Part shown: positions 34,888 to 43,563 of the stretch, one piece after another
Layout: every line of letters begins with the position of its first letter
Numbering within the stretch: position 1 is the stretch's first letter
Assembly (NCBI RefSeq): GCF_000159695.1
Contig: NZ_CM000955.1
Location: 186,001 to 250,000, forward strand
DNA length: 64,000 nucleotides
Source: Finegoldia magna ATCC 53516
Lineage (GTDB): Bacteria > Bacillota > Clostridia > Tissierellales > Peptoniphilaceae
Direction: 5' to 3'
Notes under the pieces: generated by a model
Database searches by the model: none
What the model saw: only the letters and a program-made list of their open reading frames with translations
Told to the model about the DNA's origin: nothing
Made by a program: the position numbers and the translations under genes

Positions 34888-36624
34888 TTAGCCCTTCTTG
34901 TTTTGTTCACGATACATTCTCGTGTAAATCTTGCCATTCGCCAACAATTCTTCGTGCGTTCCTTTTTCCACAATAACGCCCTTGTCCAACACGTAAATGC
35001 AATCCACGTTTTTAATCGTGGACAATCTGTGCGCAATTATAAATGTAGTCCTGTTTTGTTTCAATTTGTCGATCGCGTATTGAATCACAGATTCCGTTTG
35101 CGTGTCGATGTTTGCCGTCGCCTCGTCCAATATCAAAATCTTCGGATTGGTGATGTAACTTCTCGCAAATGCTATAAGTTGTTTTTCACCAGCAGAGAAA
35201 CTTGCGCCATTGTCCTTGACTTCCTCATCAAGACCATTTCTAAAATCTATCAACCTGTCCGCACCGATATCTCTCAACGCATTCTCCACTTCTTCATCTG
35301 TAAAATCCTTGTCGAGCCTGATGTTACTCCTAACATCTCCCATAAAAAGCACCGGATCTTGTGGCACCAGCGAAATATTCTTTCTTATAGAATCCACACT
35401 GTAATCGTTGAAATTCTTGCCGTCGATTTTGATTACGCCTCGTTGTGGCTTATAAAATCCTAAAAGCAAATTGATTATCGTAGTCTTGCCACTTCCAGTA
35501 AATCCAACAAATGCAACACTCTCTCCACTTTTTATATCGAGCGACAAATCTTTAAGCACAGGTTCGTTTTCAATATACGAAAAATCCACATTTTCAAACT
35601 TCACATCGCCCTTGATGTCGCCGATTTCTCGTTCTGGGAACTCCTCAACCTCAGTGTCCAACAATTCAAACACATGCTCTGCTGCACTGAACGATTGCTC
35701 CAACGAGCCCATTCTTTCCACGCAGTTACTGATGTACAAGAAAGTCCTCGAAGTGTATTCCATCGTCAAATACATGCTCCCCAACTTTACATCAGTATTT
35801 CCAGTCAAAACATTGTACGCGTAAATTCCAAGTATCGTAATCGTCGCAAAGTTTCTGAGAAGCTGCGACACATTATAGCTCATCGTACCGTAAGCCCTCG
35901 TCACCATATACCCGTAATCGTAGACATTTTTCGCAGAAGTTTCATAATCCTTGCTGAAATCATCTTCCAAATTAAACGCCTTTATTATCTCAATATTGTT
36001 TATTGTCTCGTTGATTTTCGCATTTTCCTCGCTGATGTATTTTCTCATATTTGTAAATGCAAAGCGTGATTTTCGCAAAAATCTTCTGAAAATATAAAAC
36101 ATAATTGGGAAAAACAAACACACAATAATCCCGATTTTCGTGTCAGTTATCAGCACCATCGCAATCATGAATATACTCACAATCACGCTTACCATAAGCT
36201 GCGCCAATACCATTTGGTAGAAACTCTTCACAGTTTTCGTGTCGTTCGTAATCCTGCTGACAACTTTTCCAGCCGGTAAATTATCGTAAAATGATATCGG
36301 CATTTTTTGAATGTGATCGTACACATCCATTTGCATCCTACGTGCGATTTTGTTCGCAGTCTTCTCCAAATAAACCGTAGAATTGTATTTCCACAACGAA
36401 TCCACGAAGAAAACCATCGCATACAAGCACAACACAAGCGCTAATTTTCTAATATTGTAGACAAGTTTTTCTCCTGTAAGTAAATTGTTGATGATATACG
36501 CAAGTATAATCGGCCCGATAATCTCGAACACAGTCATCAACACCGTAAACACCATCCCTATCGCCAAGTTTTTCTTCTCGTTTAGGGAGTATTTTATAAT
36601 TCTATTCGTCACACTCTTTTTCAT
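34888..36624 (-). CDS. ABC exporter half-transporter with canonical ATP site
   Basis: A 578-residue exporter: six membrane segments (about 1-310) then an ATPase domain. Walker A is GFTGSGKTTI, the signature is FSAGEKQLIAFAR, and Walker B is ILILDEATANID with the catalytic Glu. The start ATG at 36624 lies 7 bases after GGAG; a GTG two codons upstream is less likely. It overlaps the preceding ABC gene by 23 bp, so the two halves form one heterodimeric exporter. Signature residues (SAGEK) deviate from LSGGQ. Confidence 0.9.
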   Translation of the reverse strand: MKKSVTNRIIKYSLNEKKNLAIGMVFTVLMTVFEIIGPIILAYIINNLLTGEKLVYNIRKLALVLCLYAMVFFVDSLWKYNSTVYLEKTANKIARRMQMDVYDHIQKMPISFYDNLPAGKVVSRITNDTKTVKSFYQMVLAQLMVSVIVSIFMIAMVLITDTKIGIIVCLFFPIMFYIFRRFLRKSRFAFTNMRKYISEENAKINETINNIEIIKAFNLEDDFSKDYETSAKNVYDYGYMVTRAYGTMSYNVSQLLRNFATITILGIYAYNVLTGNTDVKLGSMYLTMEYTSRTFLYISNCVERMGSLEQSFSAAEHVFELLDTEVEEFPEREIGDIKGDVKFENVDFSYIENEPVLKDLSLDIKSGESVAFVGFTGSGKTTIINLLLGFYKPQRGVIKIDGKNFNDYSVDSIRKNISLVPQDPVLFMGDVRSNIRLDKDFTDEEVENALRDIGADRLIDFRNGLDEEVKDNGASFSAGEKQLIAFARSYITNPKILILDEATANIDTQTESVIQYAIDKLKQNRTTFIIAHRLSTIKNVDCIYVLDKGVIVEKGTHEELLANGKIYTRMYREQNKKG

Positions 36625-38350
36625 ATGCACTCTCCACTGTCTGTCTCAAATATTGCTCCTTGTACCAACCGTCTTGTTTCATCAAATAGTCGTGATTACC
36701 TCTTTCAACTATTTTGCCGTTTTCAAGAACGATAATCTCGTCTGCATCCTTCATTTGGCTAATCCTGTGAGTCGCGATGATATTCGTCTTGCCGGAGCGA
36801 ATCCTTCTGAAATTATCCAAAATATTCTTTTCCGTCGTTCCGTCCACAGCGCTCATGCAGTCGTCCATAATCAAAATATCCGGATCTTTTATCAAAGCCC
36901 TCGACAACGCAATCCTTTGTTTTTGACCTCCAGACAAACTAATTCCCTTTTCTCCACACAACGTGTCCGCTCCATTCACAAGCTTATTCAAATCCTTTTC
37001 AAAATCGCTCATTCGTATAGCTTCCATCAATTCTTCATCCGTTGCATCCTTTTTAGTAAGCTTGATATTCTCGCCAATAGTTTTCGAGAAAATCATGTGG
37101 TTTTGTGGAACATATCCCATTCTTTCTCTGACTGATTCGACGGTATAATCGGTCAAGTTTTTGTCATTCAGAAGTATCTCTCCATCTTCCACATCGTAAA
37201 ATCTCAGAAATTGCTTCAACAAAGTAGTCTTGCCGCTTCCAGTTTTCCCCAAAACTCCCAAAGTCTTGCCAGGTGTAACCAAGAAATTGATATCACTCAG
37301 AACATTCTCCTTGGAAGTTGGATATTTGAACGACAAATTCCTAAACTCAATCGTAGGATTTTCCGTCAAATCCACTGCATCAGGTTTATTCACAATGTCT
37401 TCCTTGTAATCCCACACCTCTTGAATTCTGTCCATACTCGCATCGGCTTGTTTCTTCACACTGATGAAATCGCCCATGCCAATCATCGGCCAAATCAACA
37501 AATTCAAATAAAACATAAAACTCATAAGTCTTCCCACAGTAATGCTGCCAGTTCGTATCAAATAAGTTCCGTAAGAAATCGCAAGAACATAAGTCATAAC
37601 CTCGATTGGCTTTTGGATTGGGCCATACCATGCGATTAATTTTGCAGTCGCCATGTTTTTTTCGTACAAATCATCTGCTCTATCTTGGAATTTCTTCCTT
37701 TGAAAATCCTTCAAATTATTTGCACGAACCACACGCACACCACTCACAGTTTCCAAAGTCTGATCGTTCATCTTATCAAACGATTTTTGCGACTCTTCAA
37801 AAGTCGTATTCAATTTGTTGCCGATTTTATTACTCACCACAACCAGTATTGGAAGTGGAAGAACGCTCAGCAAAGTCAACCTGAAATCCGTCGTCACAAT
37901 CATAACGATTACAATTAAAATAGGATAAAAAGTCGAATCAAACAAACTCATCAGACCATATCCCGCAAAATCTCCCAAAGCGTACGGATCATTTGTAGCC
38001 TTCCCCATCAAAGACCCCGTGGAATTCTTCTCGAAAAACTCCGGCGATTGCTTCAAATACTTGTCGTACAACCTCGTAGTCACCAAATACCTAATCGTGT
38101 CATCTCCCCTGAACACATTCAAATTCCACACAACGCTCACCACATAACACAACACACTTGCAACCAGACAAATCCCCAAATTAATCTTCAAATTTTCAGC
38201 TGTCACATTCCTGTTGAAAATATTGTCCGCCACATTACCAATCATGTACGGCAAAATCAACTTGAAAGCATAATCAAAAACAAGTGCGATAATTGCGATT
38301 ATGTAGCTTTTCTTATAATAATTTATAAACCACTTATACCTTCCTAACAT
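36602..38350 (-). CDS. ABC exporter half-transporter with degenerate ATP site
   Basis: A 582-residue partner of the preceding protein. Walker A is LGKTGSGKTTL, the signature LSGGQKQRIALSR is canonical, but Walker B reads ILIMDDCMSAVD: an Asp replaces the catalytic Glu. This matches heterodimeric multidrug exporters (BmrCD, TM287/288) with one active and one degenerate ATP site. The ATG has AAAGGAG upstream. It starts just after a terminator that closes the TDE2712-like gene. Confidence 0.9.
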   Translation of the reverse strand: MLGRYKWFINYYKKSYIIAIIALVFDYAFKLILPYMIGNVADNIFNRNVTAENLKINLGICLVASVLCYVVSVVWNLNVFRGDDTIRYLVTTRLYDKYLKQSPEFFEKNSTGSLMGKATNDPYALGDFAGYGLMSLFDSTFYPILIVIVMIVTTDFRLTLLSVLPLPILVVVSNKIGNKLNTTFEESQKSFDKMNDQTLETVSGVRVVRANNLKDFQRKKFQDRADDLYEKNMATAKLIAWYGPIQKPIEVMTYVLAISYGTYLIRTGSITVGRLMSFMFYLNLLIWPMIGMGDFISVKKQADASMDRIQEVWDYKEDIVNKPDAVDLTENPTIEFRNLSFKYPTSKENVLSDINFLVTPGKTLGVLGKTGSGKTTLLKQFLRFYDVEDGEILLNDKNLTDYTVESVRERMGYVPQNHMIFSKTIGENIKLTKKDATDEELMEAIRMSDFEKDLNKLVNGADTLCGEKGISLSGGQKQRIALSRALIKDPDILIMDDCMSAVDGTTEKNILDNFRRIRSGKTNIIATHRISQMKDADEIIVLENGKIVERGNHDYLMKQDGWYKEQYLRQTVESAYEKECDE

Positions 38351-38370
38351 ATTTACTCCTTTACTTGCAA

Positions 38371-38396
38371 TAAAAAATAGGGCTCATAAAGAGCCC
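38371..38396 (-). terminator. terminator of the TDE2712-like gene
   Basis: GGGCTC (38380-38385), an ATAAA loop, GAGCCC (38391-38396), followed leftwards by TATTTTTTATT. Confidence 0.88.
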
Positions 38397-38408
38397 CAAT
38401 AGCAAATT

Positions 38409-38903
38409 CTATTTTTGCAATAATTTAATGATGTGTTCTCTGAAATCTTCTCCATCCATAGTAACAGCACCTGTGCCACCAAAAATATCCACAGACACCT
38501 TGAAGAAGTTCACAACTAATTTGTCTCCCAAATCATAGTATTCATCAACATGACCTGGAACGAAAATCAATTCCTTCTTGTCTGTTTCAACATCATCAAG
38601 GTTTAGATGTTTGATAGGTTGTACCATGGCGTCAACCACACCCATATCTTCCATCATCCACATGTTGTTGTTCCAGAATCTTTTTTCTTCAGGACTTCCA
38701 CCATTCAAAAGCTCTTTGTTTGTAATAGATGACAAAACTCTTCTTACAGCTTCCTCATCAAATTTGTCATTGTATATTAATTTCATTTCGTCTCTATTAG
38801 CTACATCAATGATAAAAGATTCAACAACCTTTTGACCTTCTGACGCTGATTGCCAGAAATATAGCATCATTTCAACTACTTCATTATTAATTTTAATGCT
38901 CAT
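38409..38903 (-). CDS. conserved hypothetical protein (TDE2712 family-like)
   Basis: A 164-residue soluble protein. EVVEMMLYFWQSASEGQKVVESFIIDVANRDEM, FDEEAVRRVLSSITNKELLN and RFWNNNMWMMED resemble what I recall of the TDE2712 family, of unknown function; this assignment is from memory. No signal peptide or membrane segment is seen. The ATG has GAAGGAGG upstream, and a TATAAT hexamer lies at 38945-38950. Monocistronic. Confidence 0.65.
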   Translation of the reverse strand: MSIKINNEVVEMMLYFWQSASEGQKVVESFIIDVANRDEMKLIYNDKFDEEAVRRVLSSITNKELLNGGSPEEKRFWNNNMWMMEDMGVVDAMVQPIKHLNLDDVETDKKELIFVPGHVDEYYDLGDKLVVNFFKVSVDIFGGTGAVTMDGEDFREHIIKLLQK

Positions 38904-39016
38904 CGTTCAGACCTCCTTCTCTCTAAAAATTCTCTATACTAAATATTATACAACTAACGAAAATTTTTTTCTACATAATTTATCAGTTTTTTTCTGATTT
39001 AATATTTTCAAAAATA

Positions 39017-39793
39017 TTATTTACTAATTTCTCCGTAAACCTTCATCGTATCCTCATATCCAAGCTTCAAACCGTATCGCATCTTTTCCTTCTCAAACTC
39101 CATAACTTTTGGAAAATCCCTGTCCCACGTTTTAATAATCGTGTATTTGGGATTTCTCTTCAATTTATTCGTCAACAAATACGGCTTCAACGACACAAGC
39201 ACAATCTCATCGCACACATCATCAATCATCTTGTACGGATTATTCTCCATATATCCACCGTCAATCAGCTTCTTCCCGTCCAATTTTTCTTGCTTAAACA
39301 CCAACAAATTGGAACTTGCACGTAAATAATCACGCAAATGACCTTCTGGAATATCCTCAATAAACAAATTCAAAACCCTTCTTTGTTCCACATCAACAGT
39401 ATTAAGCCCGAACTTCATCTTAGATTCGCGAACCCTCTTCTCATCAATATTTTTGCTCAACAACTCATCCAAAGGCTCCACCCCGAAACCCTTGTTGTCG
39501 ATAAAATCCTTCGCCAAGCCTAGCTTGTCCCTCGCATTTTCCAACGTCAGATTCTCCTTCATAATAGAATTGACATCATTGTCCTTTAGGCTAATCACAT
39601 CATCGTAAGTCAAATTCTCCCACAATTTGTACGCAATCTCCCAATCGCCCTGACAAATCATAGCCGCATTGATAGCGCCAATCGAAGTTCCCACGACATA
39701 ATCAAAGTCAATTCCCATTTCCACCAACGCCTTGTAAGCGCCAATCTGATAACAGCCCTTCGCTCCGCCGCCTTCCAATACTAACCCTCTCAT
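39017..39793 (-). CDS. patatin-like phospholipase
   Basis: A 258-residue acyl hydrolase with all patatin landmarks: oxyanion hole GLVLEGGGAKGCYQIG at the N-terminus, nucleophile VVGTSIGAINAAM (Ser ~41) and the Asp of the dyad in IDGGYMENNP. It probably hydrolyses phospholipids or related esters. No signal peptide is seen. The ATG has AAGGGGG upstream. It is divergent from the YdcF-like gene, with a TATAAT on each strand in the short shared gap. Confidence 0.92.
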   Translation of the reverse strand: MRGLVLEGGGAKGCYQIGAYKALVEMGIDFDYVVGTSIGAINAAMICQGDWEIAYKLWENLTYDDVISLKDNDVNSIMKENLTLENARDKLGLAKDFIDNKGFGVEPLDELLSKNIDEKRVRESKMKFGLNTVDVEQRRVLNLFIEDIPEGHLRDYLRASSNLLVFKQEKLDGKKLIDGGYMENNPYKMIDDVCDEIVLVSLKPYLLTNKLKRNPKYTIIKTWDRDFPKVMEFEKEKMRYGLKLGYEDTMKVYGEISK

Positions 39794-39872
39794 GACAACC
39801 CCCTTCTTAATATGATTATACCATCAAACAAACCCACAATGTGTGATATAATTTTTCGTGAAAGGAATACAC

Positions 39873-40799
39873 ATGTACGCACTACTACTCATATCTGCGA
39901 TACTACTAATAATCGCAGCCATAGACAACTTCATAAGTATGTTCACAGCAACAAGCATCGTTTTGATCGTGGTCAGCGCCATCGGACTAATATTTACACC
40001 AAGTTCAGCCACAATCTTGAACATAATTGTCACAATCAACGTAATCACAGACGTATTTATATTAGCGATAATATCCTACAGACTCTACCAAAAAGCCAAA
40101 GTCAAAGCCAACATCGCGCTGCACTTGACGGCAAGTATACTCTACATCGCAATGATAATAGTCAACCTGTTCAAAATATTTGACCTTTACAAATACATAA
40201 TAGGAATGAATTTGTATCTGAGCTTGATGGTATTATCGCATCTACTTGGAAACCTCATAATCAAATACCGAAAAATCGCCACAGATTTTGACTACATCGT
40301 AGTCCTCGGAGGATCCATGAAAGGAATCGAACTGTCTGATCCCATCAAACAAAGAATGCTCACATCATTTTCCTACTACAGAACCGATAAAAGCATTATG
40401 ATATTTTCCGGCGGCAAATCCAACGGAGACATCGAAGAATCCGTAGCCATGAAAAACTTCGCCGTCCAAAACAACATCCAGGACACAGATATTTTATTGG
40501 AAAAACTTGCCATGAACACAATGCAAAACATAGAATACGTAAAAACACTCATACAACAGCAAGATGCAGAACACGACAGAAAAAAAGTCTGCGTCATCAC
40601 CAACAACTTCCACGCATTCAGAACCAAACTCATCTGCAACAAAATGAAAGTCAATTGGACAGTAATACCCGCAGAATCCAACCTCAACTCCAAAATCAAC
40701 ACCTACCTAATAGAATTATTAGCCGCAATCTACCTAGACATCGTACTTCACATCATAATGCTTCTCATCATCACCATAATAATAGGCATCTTAGTATAA
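39873..40799 (+). CDS. YdcF/DUF218 family membrane protein
   Basis: A 308-residue protein: four N-terminal membrane segments (about 1-140), a soluble DUF218 domain and a hydrophobic C-terminal segment. The domain starts YIVVLGGSMKGIELSDPIKQRM and continues IMIFSGGKSNGDIEESVAMKNFA, LLEKLAMNTMQNI, VCVITNNFHAFRT. DUF218 proteins (SanA, ElyC, YdcF) act in cell-envelope metabolism. The start is taken at the ATG at 39873 with AAAGGA upstream; a GTG at 39858 is possible. A TATAAT lies at 39847-39852. Confidence 0.83.
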   Translation: MYALLLISAILLIIAAIDNFISMFTATSIVLIVVSAIGLIFTPSSATILNIIVTINVITDVFILAIISYRLYQKAKVKANIALHLTASILYIAMIIVNLFKIFDLYKYIIGMNLYLSLMVLSHLLGNLIIKYRKIATDFDYIVVLGGSMKGIELSDPIKQRMLTSFSYYRTDKSIMIFSGGKSNGDIEESVAMKNFAVQNNIQDTDILLEKLAMNTMQNIEYVKTLIQQQDAEHDRKKVCVITNNFHAFRTKLICNKMKVNWTVIPAESNLNSKINTYLIELLAAIYLDIVLHIIMLLIITIIIGILV

Positions 40800-40882
40800 T
40801 CGTAGCTATATTGTAGACATTGTCCTGATTGGAAAATCAAAATAGTGGTATAATATATATAAAGAAATCGGAGGAGGATTTT

Positions 40883-41488
40883 ATGAAAAACATTAAAAAA
40901 TTTGGACTATTACTTGCACTTGTAGCTTCAGTATCATTATCAAGCTGTAGCAGCGAACAATCATTGAATAAACCAGATACAACAACATCAACAGCTGAAA
41001 ACAACAAAAAAGACACAGCAGCTGACACACAAGAAAACAAAAAAGAAGACAAAGAAAACAAAGAAGACAAAAAACCAGAAGAAACAACAGAAGCTACAGA
41101 AAAAGACGAAACAAAAAAAGACAACCAACAAGAACTTACAAATGATGAAAAAGCAACACTAGATGAATTTGTAGAAAGATTAGAAAAATACGAAAACGGA
41201 ACAGCAGGCGCATCACTAAAAATGGATAGACTATTCACAGAAATGGTCAACAGATGCACATCATTAGAAACAAAACCAGAAAAATCACAAGAATATCTAA
41301 TCAAAAAAGTATCCCAAGTCAAAGACACTGAAAACTTCAAACAATCAGTAAAAGGACTAAAAGATACCATAGAATACTACAAATCAAACAAACAACAATA
41401 CATCCAAGAACTAAAAGACAGTGGCGCAACATGGGATCCACAAATCAAACTAGAATCCTTGGAAAATGTACTAAACAAATTACAATAG
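40883..41488 (+). CDS. lipoprotein with a charged linker, unknown function
   Basis: A 201-residue predicted lipoprotein: signal peptide with lipobox SLSSCSS (Cys about 22), a ~70-residue low-complexity linker of Thr/Lys/Glu/Asp, then a helical C-terminal domain (LTNDEKATLDEFVERLEKYENGTAG ...). The linker would span the cell wall. I do not recognise the C-terminal domain. The start is set at 40883 after GGAGGAGG. A terminator follows; the IS110 element begins just downstream. Confidence 0.75.
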   Translation: MKNIKKFGLLLALVASVSLSSCSSEQSLNKPDTTTSTAENNKKDTAADTQENKKEDKENKEDKKPEETTEATEKDETKKDNQQELTNDEKATLDEFVERLEKYENGTAGASLKMDRLFTEMVNRCTSLETKPEKSQEYLIKKVSQVKDTENFKQSVKGLKDTIEYYKSNKQQYIQELKDSGATWDPQIKLESLENVLNKLQ

Positions 41489-41499
41489 AAATGATGAAA

Positions 41500-41524
41500 G
41501 AAGCTGACAAACAGCTTCTTTTTA
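41500..41524 (+). terminator. terminator of the lipoprotein gene
   Basis: GAAGCTG (41500-41506), ACAAA loop, CAGCTTC (41512-41518), TTTTT. Confidence 0.9.
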
Positions 41525-41588
41525 GTACCATAAATAGTGTAAGAAAGGAAGTAATTCCTATCTTGCACTATTTTTGTATAATGAAGAA

Positions 41589-41760
41589 GTAGTATGACGA
41601 GGCTCTTTTAGGGTTGAAACATCCGCCATTAAAACTGTCAACTACCTTTTCATTATTCATATTCGGTTAAGCAGGTTGGGCAAAACGTCCGTGTCACAAG
41701 CTAAAAAGAGTGTAATGGTGCAGGTAGAAGCTACAAAATAAACAGAAAGAAGGAAAAATA
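41589..41760 (+). ncRNA. putative bridge-RNA region of the IS110 element
   Basis: About 172 bases between a TATAAT (41577-41582) and the transposase ATG. CTCTTTTAG (41603-41611) can pair with CTAAAAAGAG (41701-41710), enclosing a loop-rich middle, and GTAG/CTAC near 41724-41734 makes a small hairpin. Size, position and the enclosing stem fit the bridge RNA of IS110-group elements, whose loops select donor and target. A CCTTTT word at 41645-41650 equals the sequence that would exist across the reconstructed empty target. Confidence 0.5.
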
Positions 41761-42985
41761 ATGATATCTGTAGGAATAGATATATCAAAAGACAAAATCA
41801 CAGTTTGTGCATTAGAACAAGGAAGCAAAATAATATGGAAACCATTTGATGTTTCTCTAAAAAAAAACAGAAGTAGAAAAATTATTGAATAAACTAGAAA
41901 AGTTAAAAGAAGAAATAAAAATAACAATGGAAGCAACAGGAAAATATCATCTACCAATACTTTATGAATTAAAAGATAGAGGATACTTTGTAGCAGTAAT
42001 AAATCCACTAAAGATGAAACAATATTGTCGAGCATTAAACTTTAGAAAAGCAAAAAATGACAAAATAGATGCAAAACAAATAGCAGAATATGGACTAATG
42101 TATTGGAAAGAATTAGAAGAATACAAAGTAGATAAAGACAACTACAAAATCTTAAAAGAATTAAACAGAAGCTACCAACATTACATGGAGCTAAGAATCG
42201 ATCAAATGAACTACATAGATCAAACAATACATCAAACATTTCCAGGCATAAAAAAACTAATACCACATAATTCAGGAGACTTTTCAAAAGACAAACTCTT
42301 AGACTTTTTAGAAAAATGGTGGCATAAAGACCTAGTGTTAGAAAAAACAGAAGAAGAATTTATAGAAGAATATAAAAGGTGGGCAAAAGAAAAGAGATAC
42401 CATCCAAATGCAAACAAAGCAAAAGCCATTTACCAATTAGCAGAGGATAGTATCTCAACACAGCCTTCCCATAACTCAAAAATAGAAACGAATATCAGAG
42501 AAGGAATAAACCTGATAAAACAAATAAATCAGATTCTAAATAGAATTTTATCACAAATGATAGAAATATCCGAGCCCTTAGAAGAATATAAAGAAGCAAA
42601 AAAATTCTCAGGAATATCAGAAAAATTAGCAGTACAAATAGTAGCAGAATTTGGAGACCTATCAAAATTTAAAAACAAAAAAAGCCTAATATCCTTTATA
42701 GGAATAGACGCACCACCATATGAATCAGGAAATTTTAAAGCGGATCAAAGAAAAATAAGTAAAAGAGGAAACGCAATACTAAGAAAAGTGGGCTACCAGG
42801 CAATGAAATGTATGATGAGTGCTAAAAAACCAGAAAATGAAATATATAAGTACATGATAAAAAAAGAAAAAGAAGGAAAAGCCAAAAAAGTATGTAAATT
42901 TGCAGGATTAAACAAATTCTTAAGAATCTACTATGCAAGAGTTATGGAATCAAAAGCCCAAAAACAAGAATTAAAAGTAGCATAA
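41761..42985 (+). pseudogene. IS110 transposase (DEDD), frameshifted at a run of nine As
   Basis: The first part (41761-41892) starts MISVGIDISKDKITVCALEQG, the RuvC-like N-terminus with the first catalytic Asp, and stops after 43 codons. The rest continues from about 41860 in the next frame to 42985: EITMEATGKYHLPILYEL has the Glu, NDKIDAKQIAEYG the later Asp residues, and the C-terminal part (FSGISEKLAVQIVAEFGDLSKF ... FIGIDAPPYESG ... ISKRGNAILRKVGYQAM) is the Tnp_20 domain with the catalytic Ser. Removing one A from the tract at 41859-41867 restores one ~408-residue protein. Either mutation or slippage at the A-run. Confidence 0.85.
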
Positions 42986-43006
42986 AATCTAAAATTACAC
43001 TAAAAA

Positions 43007-43031
43007 AACCGATTGATTACACTCGGTTTGT
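43007..43031 (+). terminator. hairpin after the IS110 transposase gene
   Basis: AAACCGA pairs with TCGGTTT around a 10-base loop, followed by GTTTG. A likely weak terminator in the right end of the element. Confidence 0.6.
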
Positions 43032-43066
43032 TTGCCATGCACTAATTTAATTACTCAAATAATCAA

Positions 43067-43092
43067 ATAACCTGAAATTAATTTCAGGTTAT
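43067..43092. repeat. perfect 26-bp palindrome near the IS110 right end
   Basis: ATAACCTGAAATT (43067-43079) is followed directly by its exact reverse complement (43080-43092), three bases before the TTGACT that would form the -35 box at the circle junction. Confidence 0.85.
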
Positions 43093-43144
43093 GCTTGACT
43101 TTTGTTAGCAGGTTTTTGTGAGAATAAAAACCTCTTCAAAATAT

Positions 43145-43191
43145 GCAAAGCAGAAAACCACAATTGCCCGAATATCTAGCTTACGAAAATA
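43145..43191. repeat. 45-bp repeat fragment, copy A
   Basis: Matches 45091-45135 at 44 of 45 positions (AAAGCAGAAAAC...TTACGAAAATA). The part CGAATATCTAGCTTACG is the reversed outer arm of the long-hairpin family, so this is a truncated member lying upstream of the Phd antitoxin gene. Confidence 0.75.
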
Positions 43192-43206
43192 GGATTAATT
43201 TATCCT

Positions 43207-43221
43207 ATATCGTGATATAAT
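43207..43221 (+). promoter_or_regulatory. -10 box and palindromic operator of the phd-like gene
   Basis: ATATC-GT-GATAT (43207-43218) overlaps TATAAT (43216-43221). Phd/YefM antitoxins repress their own promoter through short palindromes at this position. Confidence 0.5.
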
Positions 43222-43240
43222 TCTATTAGGAGGCATAATC

Positions 43241-43483
43241 ATGAAAATTAACACAAAAAATCTTGTATCAATCACAGAAGCAAACCAAAACTTCTCCAAA
43301 GTAGCACGACTAGTGGATGAACAAGGATCTGCTGTGATACTAAAAAACAATAATCCTAAATACGTACTCATTAAATATACTGAATTTGAATCAGAACAAA
43401 ATACTGATGATGAAAACATCACAGAAATCTCAAAACGTATTATGAGTCAAAATAAAAAAGCATATAAGGAACTCTACAAATAA
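43241..43483 (+). CDS. orphan Phd/YefM family antitoxin
   Basis: An 80-residue antitoxin: LVSITEANQNFSKVARLVDEQGSAVILKNNNPKYVLIKYTEFE is the Phd/YefM DNA-binding and dimerisation fold; the remaining ~30 residues are the toxin-binding tail. It has an AGGAGG site. The expected downstream toxin gene is missing: the IS256 element is inserted 7 bases after the stop, and when it is removed using its target duplication, the next sequence is a repeat, not a toxin. A Fic gene lies 2.1 kb away on the other strand. Confidence 0.85.
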   Translation: MKINTKNLVSITEANQNFSKVARLVDEQGSAVILKNNNPKYVLIKYTEFESEQNTDDENITEISKRIMSQNKKAYKELYK

Positions 43484-43525
43484 AAATTGCCAACACATCG
43501 AGACTGTGAAATAGTTTGTGTATAG

Positions 43526-43558
43526 AATCCTCCTGATATAATAGTAATCAGGAGGATT
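43526..43558 (+). promoter_or_regulatory. RBS-masking hairpin with the transposase -10 box in its loop
   Basis: AATCCTCCTGAT (43526-43537) is the perfect complement of ATCAGGAGGATT (43547-43558), which contains the transposase ribosome binding site. TATAAT (43537-43542) sits between the arms. Transcripts entering from outside would fold and hide the site; transcripts from the internal promoter begin after the left arm and would stay open. Confidence 0.8.
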
Positions 43559-43563
43559 TTAAA

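Larger units (their letters stand above)
41560..43098 (+). mobile_element. IS110 family insertion sequence (ends inferred)
   Basis: The element holds a DEDD transposase gene, about 200 bases of structured left end and about 110 bases of right end, without terminal inverted repeats, as in IS110. The ends are inferred from a CT core at 41558-41559 and 43099-43100: joining right end to left end through CT gives TTGACT-17-TATAAT, the circle-junction promoter expected for this family. Uncertainty: bases 41532-41550 can pair with 41555-41573 across the proposed left end, so the element might begin further left. Confidence 0.65.
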
